Positions 51,920 through 59,625 of a stretch of DNA of 59,763 nucleotides are shown in pieces. Origin of the DNA: Candidatus Komeilibacteria bacterium (GTDB taxonomy: Bacteria; Patescibacteriota; Patescibacteriia; UBA1558; UBA10009); the NCBI GenBank assembly GCA_026396575.1, contig JAPLWM010000005.1, positions 1-59,763 on the forward strand. The letters run 5' to 3'. The translations under genes and the position numbers were made by a program. The notes under the pieces were generated by a model that was not told the origin of the DNA, made no database searches, and saw only the letters and a program-made list of their open reading frames with translations. Numbering within the stretch: position 1 is the first letter of the stretch; every line of letters starts with the position of its first letter.

Positions 51920-53452
51920 CTACGTGCAATACAGTGTATTTCTATTTTCTATGTGAGTCAAAAACTCCTCAATGGTTTTCGGTAAAATTGAAAGGTTCTC
52001 TTTTTCTTTAACATAGTTAATCTGCATTACAGAATCCTTGAATATACTAGGGGCCACAAAGTAGCACATTGAATCCTTTGTTCCTTTTTGGAATTGTCCT
52101 AAATGCCTTGAAATCGGCCACACTTCCATCATTGTTTGCATGCGTCCTTCTGACATCGTAACTTCAACCAATATACCCTTAACATCCTCGAAACATTCAA
52201 TATCGCCCTTATCTCCAACGCCTCCAGCCGTTGATGTTGGGAGGCCTTCATCATCATAAGGATAATTTGGTATTACTCTAACATTTGGAAATTTAGATTT
52301 AATAGCCAAAGACACAAGAAATTCTAATCTGACTGGGTTTGATAAATATTTCAAAACATCATCTTTGGTTAATTTTTTCTTAGCTAAATTTAACATTTCA
52401 TCCTTAATCCTGTTCCAAGGATAAACACCGATCCACTTGGCCAAAAAGGCGTCTCTCTCGCTAATGCTCAACGGCTTGGCAACAAATGAGATAAGATTTT
52501 TATCCACAGTCGACATATATTCAAAATATGACTCCTCCGTGGTGTATTTTTTATAATCAGAATAAGTTGCTAAAGCATAATCAACCTTTGTTTGTTCATT
52601 CCTGTTTATATCAATAAAACGACCAGCACCCCTTAATGAGATTAATCCCGTTAGTCTCATTTTTCTAATAAACTCATCCGGATAATCAACCATTATTGAC
52701 TTCGGATTAAATTTCTTAAAATCATCGTTCATGATCTGGTTAACACAAATATCCACAATAACTTCCCAGCTCGGGGTATAGCCGTGTTCCTTTCTTATTT
52801 TCTTTATGAGTTTGTATAGCTTCTCTGCGTCGTTATCTTTCCAAAAAATAACTAAGGGCAATTCTAATTTTGAAATTCCGGTCCCGTTAAGCTCTTTATC
52901 AGCATTTATTTTATTGATCACGCTCAATAATAAAATCAGCGGTACATTTTCATTGAGCACTCGTCTAAATGGACTATTGCTTTGATATTTTATAAAGGCA
53001 TTAAGAAAAGCCTGCTGTTCAAATTCTGGGTGCTCGTTATCAACCAATTTTAATCCGATATCAGAAAATCTTATTTTTTCACCATTTTTGTAATAGACAA
53101 AACCAAGCTCTTTAGCAATCTTAAACCAAGTATCGAATCGGGAAGCCCAGCCCTTACTAAATCCGGCTTCTTTATGGTTTTGCGGATTATCCTCAAGAGA
53201 CTTTTTCACTTCGGCATTGGATAATGGTTCTTTTGCTTCAATTTTTTTCTTTACAATAGCACTTATATTGGTCGGCTTGTATAATCCAACCCGAATAACT
53301 TCACCGGAAATTTCTTCAGCCAACTGATCGTCAAGAACTTTTCCATCATAATCCTTTAAGACCCCTAAAAACCACTTAAGCCTTTCCGGGTTTCTAAGTG
53401 TGGTAGTAAATAATAATGGTTTATATTCCGATTCTCTTGTTTTTGTTTTCAT
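51920..53452 (-). CDS. AlwI-family type II restriction endonuclease
   Basis: The 510-aa protein begins with KPLLFTTTLRNPERLKWFL, which fits the AlwI family N-terminus (RP-x-F-x-TT-x-RNPxR). A central winged-helix-like region and a C-terminal candidate nuclease region (RLEFLVSLAIKSKF, GDKGDIECFEDVKGILVEV, with an acidic-x-E-x-K-like layout) follow. AlwI is a type IIS enzyme for the asymmetric site GGATC, which needs one methyltransferase per strand; two adenine methyltransferases lie just upstream. Actual specificity here is not known. Confidence 0.78.
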   Translation of the reverse strand: MKTKTRESEYKPLLFTTTLRNPERLKWFLGVLKDYDGKVLDDQLAEEISGEVIRVGLYKPTNISAIVKKKIEAKEPLSNAEVKKSLEDNPQNHKEAGFSKGWASRFDTWFKIAKELGFVYYKNGEKIRFSDIGLKLVDNEHPEFEQQAFLNAFIKYQSNSPFRRVLNENVPLILLLSVINKINADKELNGTGISKLELPLVIFWKDNDAEKLYKLIKKIRKEHGYTPSWEVIVDICVNQIMNDDFKKFNPKSIMVDYPDEFIRKMRLTGLISLRGAGRFIDINRNEQTKVDYALATYSDYKKYTTEESYFEYMSTVDKNLISFVAKPLSISERDAFLAKWIGVYPWNRIKDEMLNLAKKKLTKDDVLKYLSNPVRLEFLVSLAIKSKFPNVRVIPNYPYDDEGLPTSTAGGVGDKGDIECFEDVKGILVEVTMSEGRMQTMMEVWPISRHLGQFQKGTKDSMCYFVAPSIFKDSVMQINYVKEKENLSILPKTIEEFLTHIENRNTLYCT

Positions 53453-53456
53453 ATAT

Positions 53457-54362
53457 TTAATAATTGGTAATTAATACTTCTTTAATCTGCTTCTTACCGT
53501 TATTGTGGTAGCTGATGTAATTGCTTTCGATTTTGTGTGTCTTATATTTTTTCATCCAATTAATTAGCAAATCATTCGTGCTACCGTTATAATGGGTTAC
53601 ATTTGATAGAGCAAACTTAACATCTTTTTTATCTAAATTATCAATCATTTTTAGTAAGTCAGCTTCAGCTTTTTGATCCCACCGCTTATTATATTCACTT
53701 GATGTTATTAGATATGGCGGGTCTAAATAAACAAAGTCATTCTTAGAATATTTTCTGTTGGCAAAATATGTTCTAAAATCCTTTGAACTTAAAGTTATCT
53801 TTTTATCTTGGACAAAATCAAAATAGCCATTAAGGGCGTTAACAACATTTTTGTTAAAATCAACATTACCAACCGGCAAATTAAATTTGCCACCGCCATT
53901 AAACCTCAACATTCTGTTAAAACCATAAATAAGCAAAATATACAGAATTAGAGGATCATTCTTTATGTTCTTGTTTACACAAACTCTTAATTTTTCGTAA
54001 CCCTCTTTATTAAATTTGGCAAAATAGGTCTTTTTCCATTCTTTTTTTAATGAGGCCGGAATTACATCTTCTTTATAAGATCGTGAAAGATGATATTTTT
54101 TGATTATCTTTTCTACATTCTTAAAAAATAAAGCTGGGTTACTCGCATTGCTAATCAAGAAACGATGTATGTTAATTAGGTTTTTATCGTTATCGTTTAA
54201 GTAATATTTATTTGCCTGGATATTTAAAAAAACCGTACCGCCACCGACAAATGGCTCATAAAAATTGTTTATCTCCTGCGGAAATAAAACGATCAATTGC
54301 TTCATTAGTTTATATTTATCTCCAACGTAAAACAGTGGGGATCTTTTGATTTTATTACTCAT
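53457..54362 (-). CDS. D12-class (Dam-like) adenine-N6 DNA methyltransferase
   Basis: The 301-aa enzyme has motif X near the N-terminus (FYVGDKYKLMKQLI), AdoMet motif I (FYEPFVGGGTVFLNI) and the catalytic motif IV as VYLDPPYLI. The class targets GATC-like sites. It lies between the RadC fusion (8-bp overlap) and the restriction enzyme (4-bp gap), so it is the cognate modification enzyme for one strand by inference. Confidence 0.9.
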   Translation of the reverse strand: MSNKIKRSPLFYVGDKYKLMKQLIVLFPQEINNFYEPFVGGGTVFLNIQANKYYLNDNDKNLINIHRFLISNASNPALFFKNVEKIIKKYHLSRSYKEDVIPASLKKEWKKTYFAKFNKEGYEKLRVCVNKNIKNDPLILYILLIYGFNRMLRFNGGGKFNLPVGNVDFNKNVVNALNGYFDFVQDKKITLSSKDFRTYFANRKYSKNDFVYLDPPYLITSSEYNKRWDQKAEADLLKMIDNLDKKDVKFALSNVTHYNGSTNDLLINWMKKYKTHKIESNYISYHNNGKKQIKEVLITNY

Positions 54363-56169
54363 TTTTTACTTTTGTTACGAACAAATATTCTTTATGATTA
54401 TTAAAATTTGTATTACCTGTGTTGAAATGTCTGTAATTTTTTTCAAAAACTTTGGTTGACCCCTTGGTCTTTAGAATTCTTTCTATTTCTTGAAGAGTAA
54501 TTTTATTTCGCGATGAATTGCTTTTTGAGTCATAAGTGTTGTTATATGAAACAACTAGATATTTGGCGTCTAGATCTTTTACCAGTTCTGCGAGTTTATC
54601 TTTGGCGTTATTTCGGCAATAATCACTCATGTTTTCTGATTCTGGCTTTAACGCAACGCCATAAAGTTTTGGTTTATCCCATTTAGTTAATGTCTCAAGG
54701 ACATGGTAAAATCTACTGTATTGCCTAGAATTGTAAGGCGGATCAATGTAAACAACATCGGCCTTTATTTTTTTAGCTAAAATATTCGTATCTTCTTGGA
54801 AAATAGATATTTCTTGGGTATCAATCGGATCAATAGGTTTCATGAAAAAACTATCATTTACAAATTCTTTTTTAAAATAGGCGTCAAAATGTCCGACGGT
54901 ATTAGCAATTTTATCAGCAGTATAAAGCAATGAAGCAATTAACATGTAATATTCTCTTTGAGTCAAATTATTTTTATTTTCTTCAATATTTTCTCTAATA
55001 AAACCGATGATTTTAGCCGAATTATTGCTGAAAAATTTACCCCCAAAACTTTTAGAAAAATAATTATCCTCTAAATCATCAGCGTAAATATTATTATAGT
55101 TTTTAATAATACCATCTACTTTATTTTTATCCCAAACTTCATTTCCAAAAAAGGCGCGATATATCGCGTAATTGGAATGTAAGAAATCATTTAATAACAC
55201 TTTTTTGAATTGTTTTGTAGCCACGGCCGAAACCACACCTGTCCCAGCAAATATATCCGCAAAAGAATTTCCACTACATTCTTTATTGATAATAGAAAAA
55301 ATCCATTCAATTAACTTGTGCTTATTACCTATATATCTGCGGTTATGTAATTGAATATGATTTTCCTTTACTTGCGGAATATAAAAGTAATTTTCTTGAA
55401 TTTTTTCCGCGGTTATTTCGTAGGATGGTTTTTTGACTTCAAATAATGTAAAAAGTGTGGCCTGCATCCCGCCGTCGGCAACATAATCAAGGCCCTCTTT
55501 TTGTTTTTGTAACTTTTCGTGAAAACTATAATGATTATTCTCAGAAACAATAATAAAATCAATTACAGGTATCCCCATTATTTCTCCAGCTTGTACAATT
55601 TTTTCAACTATTTGATTATCTTTTTCACTTGGCGATGAGTCGCCTGATGGGTGATTGTGAATTAAGATGACGCTGGCGGCATTTAATTCCGTAGCTGGGT
55701 AAAAAATTTCTCTTGGATGTAGAAGTGCCTTATCTAATAGTCCAACACTAACGATTTCTTTTTTGAGTAGAGAATTTCTCGCATTAAGATATAAGCAAAC
55801 TAAATACTCTTTTTTCTTATCTCTTAAATCATAAGTAAATGATAAAACATCTTGAGAATTTTTAATAATAATTTCATTTGATTTTTCATCCGCATAAAAT
55901 CTTTTTACCAAAGAAATCGCCGAAGAAATTTGTAACGCCTTTGCTTGACCAATCCCGGAAATTTCCAAAAGATCATTAACTGTTATATTTAAAAAGTTTT
56001 TTCCAAATTTTTTTATAATACCCTCTGAGAGCTGCTTAACATTTTTACCTTTTATGCCGCTACCTAAAATAATTGCTAAAAGATCGCTTTTAGAAAGTGC
56101 ATCTGGACCTTTTTCTAAAAACCTTTCGCGAGGTCTATCAATTTTTGGGATATCCTTTAACTTTCCCAT
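54355..56169 (-). CDS. RadC (JAB/MPN) domain fused to a D12-class adenine methyltransferase
   Basis: Residues 1-222 form a complete RadC: HhH region (LLEISGIGQAKALQI), the UPF0758 core and the JAMM metal motif HNHPSGDSSPSEKD (171-184). After a short linker, residues about 270-604 form a second methyltransferase: HNRRYIGNKHKLIEWI (motif X), FADIFAGTGVVSAVA (motif I) and VVYIDPPYNSRQYSRF (motif IV near 474). The whole is one 604-codon frame with no frameshift. Stand-alone RadC is frequent in mobile elements; a fusion to a methyltransferase is unusual. It probably modifies the second strand of the AlwI-like site; the RadC role is unknown. Confidence 0.88.
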   Translation of the reverse strand: MGKLKDIPKIDRPRERFLEKGPDALSKSDLLAIILGSGIKGKNVKQLSEGIIKKFGKNFLNITVNDLLEISGIGQAKALQISSAISLVKRFYADEKSNEIIIKNSQDVLSFTYDLRDKKKEYLVCLYLNARNSLLKKEIVSVGLLDKALLHPREIFYPATELNAASVILIHNHPSGDSSPSEKDNQIVEKIVQAGEIMGIPVIDFIIVSENNHYSFHEKLQKQKEGLDYVADGGMQATLFTLFEVKKPSYEITAEKIQENYFYIPQVKENHIQLHNRRYIGNKHKLIEWIFSIINKECSGNSFADIFAGTGVVSAVATKQFKKVLLNDFLHSNYAIYRAFFGNEVWDKNKVDGIIKNYNNIYADDLEDNYFSKSFGGKFFSNNSAKIIGFIRENIEENKNNLTQREYYMLIASLLYTADKIANTVGHFDAYFKKEFVNDSFFMKPIDPIDTQEISIFQEDTNILAKKIKADVVYIDPPYNSRQYSRFYHVLETLTKWDKPKLYGVALKPESENMSDYCRNNAKDKLAELVKDLDAKYLVVSYNNTYDSKSNSSRNKITLQEIERILKTKGSTKVFEKNYRHFNTGNTNFNNHKEYLFVTKVKNE

Positions 56170-56171
56170 AG

Positions 56172-57020
56172 TTATTTTTTATACACTTCTTCTAAAGTTT
56201 TGCCACTTTCAGTTTTCCATTTTTTCCATCCGCTAGTTGAATTTCCTAAAATAATATCAGATGCGGCGCTTGGACTATTAAAGACATAATCTTTAATAAA
56301 TGCATACAAATTATTATCTTTTTTCCTAAGATATTTATTTAACAAAAGCTTTTCTATAATTTTTTGATTACGTTCAATTACCGCTTTTGAAATATCATTT
56401 GACGCAGTTGAATCTTTATAAACAACAAACCCATCATTCGTCATGCGGCCTGTTGCTAAAGCGTTTTTACCTTTGCAAGTAAAAAGAGGATCTGATATAT
56501 TTTTTTGTTCTTTAGAAATAACTTCTTGTAGAATAGGATATCCTAGGGCGGAAAGAAGCAATTTTAAATTTTCCAAAAATTCTTCTATTTCGGCGATGTC
56601 AGCTTCAGACAAAGAGGGCAAAGTAGATTCTGTGCCATTTTCTAAATTAAATCGTTTTGCTTGGGTTGCTAAAGCTAAACATCTGCTTTCTAAATATCTA
56701 ACATGAGCCTTTGTTAAATTATTATCTTTACTCACAAACGCCACTGCGGTTTGCCAAAAATCTTTTGAACTATCATGAGTAGACAGTCTATTCCATAAAT
56801 TTTCTGCCTCACCGATATATGCAGTAGGTAAAAGAGCATCTTCACTTTCTTTACCAACAAGAAAATATATAGCCGGCTTATTACATTCGGGACGTTGTTT
56901 GGTTTCTTTTAACTTATTTCTAGGAATAACAATTGCTTGACCAACCCAATTACTTAATTCAGCGGTTTTTAAGCCATTTGGTTCGCCGTCAATTAAAAAT
57001 ATTTTTATTGTCTTTGCCAT
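56172..57020 (-). CDS. GIY-YIG nuclease family protein with DUF4357 domain
   Basis: The 282-aa protein has a GIY-YIG core (PAIYFLVGKE, AYIGEAENLWNRLSTH, then YLESRCLALA with the catalytic Glu) at about 48-125 and a C-terminal DUF4357 region (FTCKGKNALATGRMTNDGFVVYKDS). Such proteins are common in restriction-modification loci. It could be a restriction nuclease partner or a regulator; the sequence does not decide. Confidence 0.85.
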   Translation of the reverse strand: MAKTIKIFLIDGEPNGLKTAELSNWVGQAIVIPRNKLKETKQRPECNKPAIYFLVGKESEDALLPTAYIGEAENLWNRLSTHDSSKDFWQTAVAFVSKDNNLTKAHVRYLESRCLALATQAKRFNLENGTESTLPSLSEADIAEIEEFLENLKLLLSALGYPILQEVISKEQKNISDPLFTCKGKNALATGRMTNDGFVVYKDSTASNDISKAVIERNQKIIEKLLLNKYLRKKDNNLYAFIKDYVFNSPSAASDIILGNSTSGWKKWKTESGKTLEEVYKK

Positions 57021-57024
57021 AGAA

Positions 57025-57225
57025 TTATTTAATTAAATCATCGACGCCAACTTCAAGCGCTTTGGCAATCTTAGTCAATGTTTCAATTGTTGGGTTTTGA
57101 TTAACGCCATTTTCAACCTTTACAATGGTATTAAGCGACAAATCAGCCAAGCGGGCTATTCTTTCAAGTGAAAGACCTTTTTTACCCCGCAGTTTCTTTA
57201 AGTTTTCGGAAATGTTATTTGACAT
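57025..57225 (-). CDS. XRE-family HTH regulator of the defence operon
   Basis: The 66-aa protein is a single HTH_3 domain (LKKLRGKKGLSLERIARLADLSLNTIVKVENG). It is the first gene of the operon, 4 bp ahead of the GIY-YIG gene, and a palindrome lies just upstream. The arrangement is like that of restriction-modification controller proteins, which delay restriction until methylation is complete. That role is inferred. Confidence 0.88.
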   Translation of the reverse strand: MSNNISENLKKLRGKKGLSLERIARLADLSLNTIVKVENGVNQNPTIETLTKIAKALEVGVDDLIK

Positions 57226-57237
57226 AGTTATTGAAAA

Positions 57238-57258
57238 TATATACTATTATAGTATATA
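57238..57258. promoter_or_regulatory. Palindromic operator upstream of the XRE gene
   Basis: TATATACTAT-T-ATAGTATATA is a perfect inverted repeat around one central base, 13 bp before the XRE ATG. On the minus strand it contains TATACT and TATAAT, so it probably covers the -10 element, fitting autorepression. Confidence 0.6.
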
Positions 57259-57411
57259 GAATATAATATAAAGGATTCTTTCTTGGTATTACAATGATAA
57301 TGAATTTTTAGGTTTTTGTCTATTACTAGGGAGTTCCTAAATATTGCCCGCGCACGGGTGGGTGGGGCAAGGGCAATATATTAAAAGTGGCGCATTCCGC
57401 GTAAGCGGAAT
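57259..57411. other. Intergenic region between the XRE gene and repeat A, no gene
   Basis: It contains a hairpin with ATATTGCCC/GGGCAATAT arms (about 57341-57379) and the hairpin ATTCCGC/GCGGAAT (57394-57411) that takes the place of the GCCAGC hairpin in the left repeat copy. No open frame of significance. Confidence 0.6.
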
Positions 57412-57744
57412 ACGGCCAAATTGCGGCGGCGAAAAGAAAGCCCGCCGATAGGCGGATAAAATGCCGGCCAAAGGCCGGCGGGAAGCGAGGGCGGGGCGGA
57501 ATTCCCCCCAGACCCCCCTTCCGCCCCGCCCTAAAAAATCAGAAAACAGCTAGCTGTTTTCTGTAAAAAAGGTTCGTGCTTCGTCTAGGAGAGACGACCA
57601 TTCAATACATTCAAAACTTTTATCCTTACGCCCCAGCGTAGCTGGGGCGCTACCCGCGCCGCCAAAACCTATATATTTAGGGATTAAATTGTAAGGCGAA
57701 ACAAAATCCAGCAGAGCTTTTTTCTGGAACAGGCGGCGGTTCGT
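57412..57744 (-). repeat. Internal inverted copy of the joined element ends (attP-like)
   Basis: Read on the minus strand this is 150 bp of the recombinase 3' end (matching 59269-59418 with one mismatch), the core TGGTCG (57595-57600) and then 189 bp of the element's left end (matching 48674-48862 with one mismatch). That is exactly the sequence expected at the junction of the excised circular element, in the opposite orientation to the two outer cores. A short minus-strand frame here (57550-57771) encodes the recombinase C-terminus with a different tail. Confidence 0.88.
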
Positions 57745-57900
57745 AAAGCGCCGGAGGCGCTTAAAGCACAAATAATTTAATCCTAGATCATTAAATTATT
57801 TTGCTTGCCAATTTTTTCCGCTTTCCCGCCTTTGGCGGGAAAACAAAGCAAGTTTTCCCATAATAGGCCAAAAGCCACTTAAAATAACAAACTAAACACT
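57745..57900. other. Hairpin-rich upstream region of the recombinase
   Basis: No gene. Three hairpins are visible: AGCGCC/GGCGCT (57747-57761), a perfect AATAATTTAAT/ATTAAATTATT stem (about 57773-57802), and CCCGCC/GGCGGG (57827-57841). No consensus promoter could be fixed; a CATAAT near 57861 is a candidate -10. The hairpins might limit transcription of the recombinase. Confidence 0.5.
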
Positions 57901-59496
57901 ATGAAAACAAAATACTTTCTTTATGCCAGAAAATCAACAGAAGACGAGGAACGGCAAGTAATGAGCATTGAAGCTCAATTAACGGAGTTGGCTGACTTTG
58001 CTAAAAGAGAAAATATTGAAATTGTGGAAACTTTCATTGAATCTAAAAGCGCAAAGAAACCGGGCAGAGAAATATTTAACCAAATGATGAGTAAGGTATA
58101 TTCCAGCAAAGAGCCTATCGGCTTAATCGCTTGGCATCCGGATAGATTGGCTCGTAATAGCGTTGATGGAGGACAAATCATTTATTGTATAGATTTAGGT
58201 AAAATAGTTTCTTTGCGCTTTCCAACATTTTGGTTTGAGCCAACTCCGCAAGGATTATTTATGCTTCAAGTGGCTTTTGGCCAATCTAAGTATTACTCTG
58301 ACAATTTAAGTGAAAATGTTAAGCGTGGAATCAGGCAAAAACTCAGGCGCGGAGAGTGTCCGCACTTTGCTCCGTTTGGCTATATTAATAATCCTAAAAC
58401 AAGGAACCTTGAACCGGATGAAGTTAAAGCTAAAATCGTTAAAAAAGCGTTTGAAGAGTTTGCCACCGGCAAACACACCTTGGAATCTCTAAGCGAGTGC
58501 CTGAGTTTTTGGGGCATTACGAGCAAGACAGGAAAACCGCCTTGTAAAGCCACTATTCAAAGGATGTTAAATAACATTACCTATTTAGGTATTATTAAGC
58601 ATAACGGTGAAAGCTATGAGGGCGTTTTTCCTGCTCTAGTTGACAGAGCGACTTTTGAAGCTGTTCAGAAAGTCCAAAAACAACGAGCAAGGCCCAGGAA
58701 GTCCAAAAAGAGGCATAACTTCCCATTTATTGGGTTTTTAAGCTGTGGCGAATGCAAGGCCTCTATTACTGCTCAATTTGCCCACGGCAACGGCGGAACT
58801 TACAGGTATTACCGCTGTACCAAAAGATTGGGGCCTTGCGGGCAAAAATACTTACAAGAGGGCTTGCTGGCCGAACAGTTAAAAGATCAGCTTCAAAAAG
58901 TCGCTCTGCCTGATGATTGGGCTAAGAATATGTTAGCTAAAGTAGATGTTTGGGAAAAAGAAACTAGGCAGTCCAGTCAATCTTTCGCCCAAAATCTTAA
59001 TGACAAAATTAATGAAACAGAGCAGAAATTAGATAGATTGGTAAATACCTTTTTAGAGGGAAATATTGAAAAAGAAATATACCTAATTAAAAAAGATGAA
59101 TTGATTAAAACAAAAACAGACCTTAATAACAAAAAGTCTGATTTTGGGCGAAAGGGCAATTATTGGATTGAACCTTTGCGAAACTGGATAAACACTGCCA
59201 ATCATTGCGGAAAACTTGCTTTGTCCAATGATTTTTACGAAATTAAATCATTGGCGGAAAAAATTAGAACGAACCGCCGCCTGTTCCAGAAAAAAGCTCT
59301 GCTGGATTTTGTTTCGCCTTACAATTTAATCCCTAAATATATAGGTTTTGGCGGCGCGGGTAGCGCCCCAGTTACGCTGGGGCGTAAGGATAAAAGTTTT
59401 GAATGTATTGAATGGTCGGGGATGCCGGATTTGAACCGGCGACCTCACGCACCCCATGCGTGCGCGCTAGCCAACTGCGCTAATCCCCGTTATTGA
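57901..59496 (+). CDS. Large serine recombinase (integrase) of the island
   Basis: The 531-aa enzyme has an N-terminal resolvase domain with nucleophile Ser12 (YFLYARKSTEDEERQ), AWHPDRLARN, a recombinase domain (about 170-275), a zinc ribbon (LSCGECKASI to YYRCTKRLGPCGQ), a coiled coil (about 335-410) and a C-terminal region. It integrates or excises DNA between short att sites without a cofactor. Codons 505-506 (TGG TCG) are the attachment core, so the last 25 residues (GMPDLNRRPHAPHA onward) are read from the complement of tRNA-Pro and are not native. In the attP-like copy the tail after the core is 14 residues, SLLDEARTFFTENS. Confidence 0.92.
   Translation: MKTKYFLYARKSTEDEERQVMSIEAQLTELADFAKRENIEIVETFIESKSAKKPGREIFNQMMSKVYSSKEPIGLIAWHPDRLARNSVDGGQIIYCIDLGKIVSLRFPTFWFEPTPQGLFMLQVAFGQSKYYSDNLSENVKRGIRQKLRRGECPHFAPFGYINNPKTRNLEPDEVKAKIVKKAFEEFATGKHTLESLSECLSFWGITSKTGKPPCKATIQRMLNNITYLGIIKHNGESYEGVFPALVDRATFEAVQKVQKQRARPRKSKKRHNFPFIGFLSCGECKASITAQFAHGNGGTYRYYRCTKRLGPCGQKYLQEGLLAEQLKDQLQKVALPDDWAKNMLAKVDVWEKETRQSSQSFAQNLNDKINETEQKLDRLVNTFLEGNIEKEIYLIKKDELIKTKTDLNNKKSDFGRKGNYWIEPLRNWINTANHCGKLALSNDFYEIKSLAEKIRTNRRLFQKKALLDFVSPYNLIPKYIGFGGAGSAPVTLGRKDKSFECIEWSGMPDLNRRPHAPHACALANCANPRY
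59269..59418 (+). repeat. Island terminal repeat B, right copy
   Basis: These 150 bp, the 3' coding end of the recombinase plus core, match the reverse complement of 57595-57744 with one difference (GTTACG against GCTACG). The two copies flank the recombinase gene as inverted repeats. Confidence 0.92.
59413..59489 (-). tRNA. tRNA-Pro (anticodon GGG)
   Basis: A 77-nt cloverleaf on the minus strand: acceptor CGGGGAT/ATCCCCG, D arm GCGC/GCGC, anticodon stem CACGC/GCGTG with loop ATGGGGT (anticodon GGG), T arm GCCGG/CCGGC with TTCAAAT, and encoded ACCA. Its last six bases CGACCA are the island attachment core. The tRNA remains intact after integration. Confidence 0.93.
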
Positions 59497-59542
59497 TATT
59501 AATTTAAGCACCTTTACCCGCCAGAGCGATAGCGACGGCGGG

Positions 59543-59578
59543 CCATGCATGCGCGCTAGCCAACTGCGCCACACCCCG
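59543..59578 (-). pseudogene. 5' half of a tRNA-Pro gene
   Basis: Thirty-six nucleotides repeat the first half of the intact tRNA-Pro (D arm identical; acceptor CGGGGTG; anticodon stem CATGC) and stop within the anticodon loop at ATGG. In place of the rest is a palindrome CCCGCCGTCGCTATCGC.. (59517-59542). No 3' half is present. It lies directly after a tRNA-type promoter and 53 bp upstream of the intact gene. Confidence 0.8.
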
Positions 59579-59589
59579 ATATTAGTGTT

Positions 59590-59617
59590 ATTATAATCAT
59601 AAATCTAAATTTTACAA
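59590..59617 (-). promoter_or_regulatory. Promoter of the tRNA-Pro half and tRNA-Pro
   Basis: On the minus strand TTGTAA (59612-59617) and TATAAT (59590-59595) have a 16-bp spacer and end just before the 5' half tRNA. The intact tRNA-Pro has no closer promoter that I can see. Confidence 0.6.
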
Positions 59618-59625
59618 GCTTTTTA

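Larger units (their letters stand above)
48674..59418. mobile_element. Integrated serine-recombinase defence island at tRNA-Pro
   Basis: The segment is bounded by direct repeats of TGGTCG (48674-48679 and 59413-59418); the right copy is the CGACCA 3' end of tRNA-Pro read on the other strand. It carries a seven-gene minus-strand defence operon and a plus-strand large serine recombinase whose 3' end lies against the tRNA. Base composition of the cargo is clearly more AT-rich than the flanks. Between cargo and recombinase lies an inverted copy of both joined ends (57412-57744). There are no conjugation or phage structural genes, so it is an integrative island rather than a phage or an ICE. Confidence 0.8.

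Noticed and set aside
57550..57771. A 73-codon minus-strand frame with the recombinase C-terminus
   Set aside because: It is the coding content of the inverted junction copy, without promoter or start signals; treated as part of the attP-like repeat rather than as a gene.
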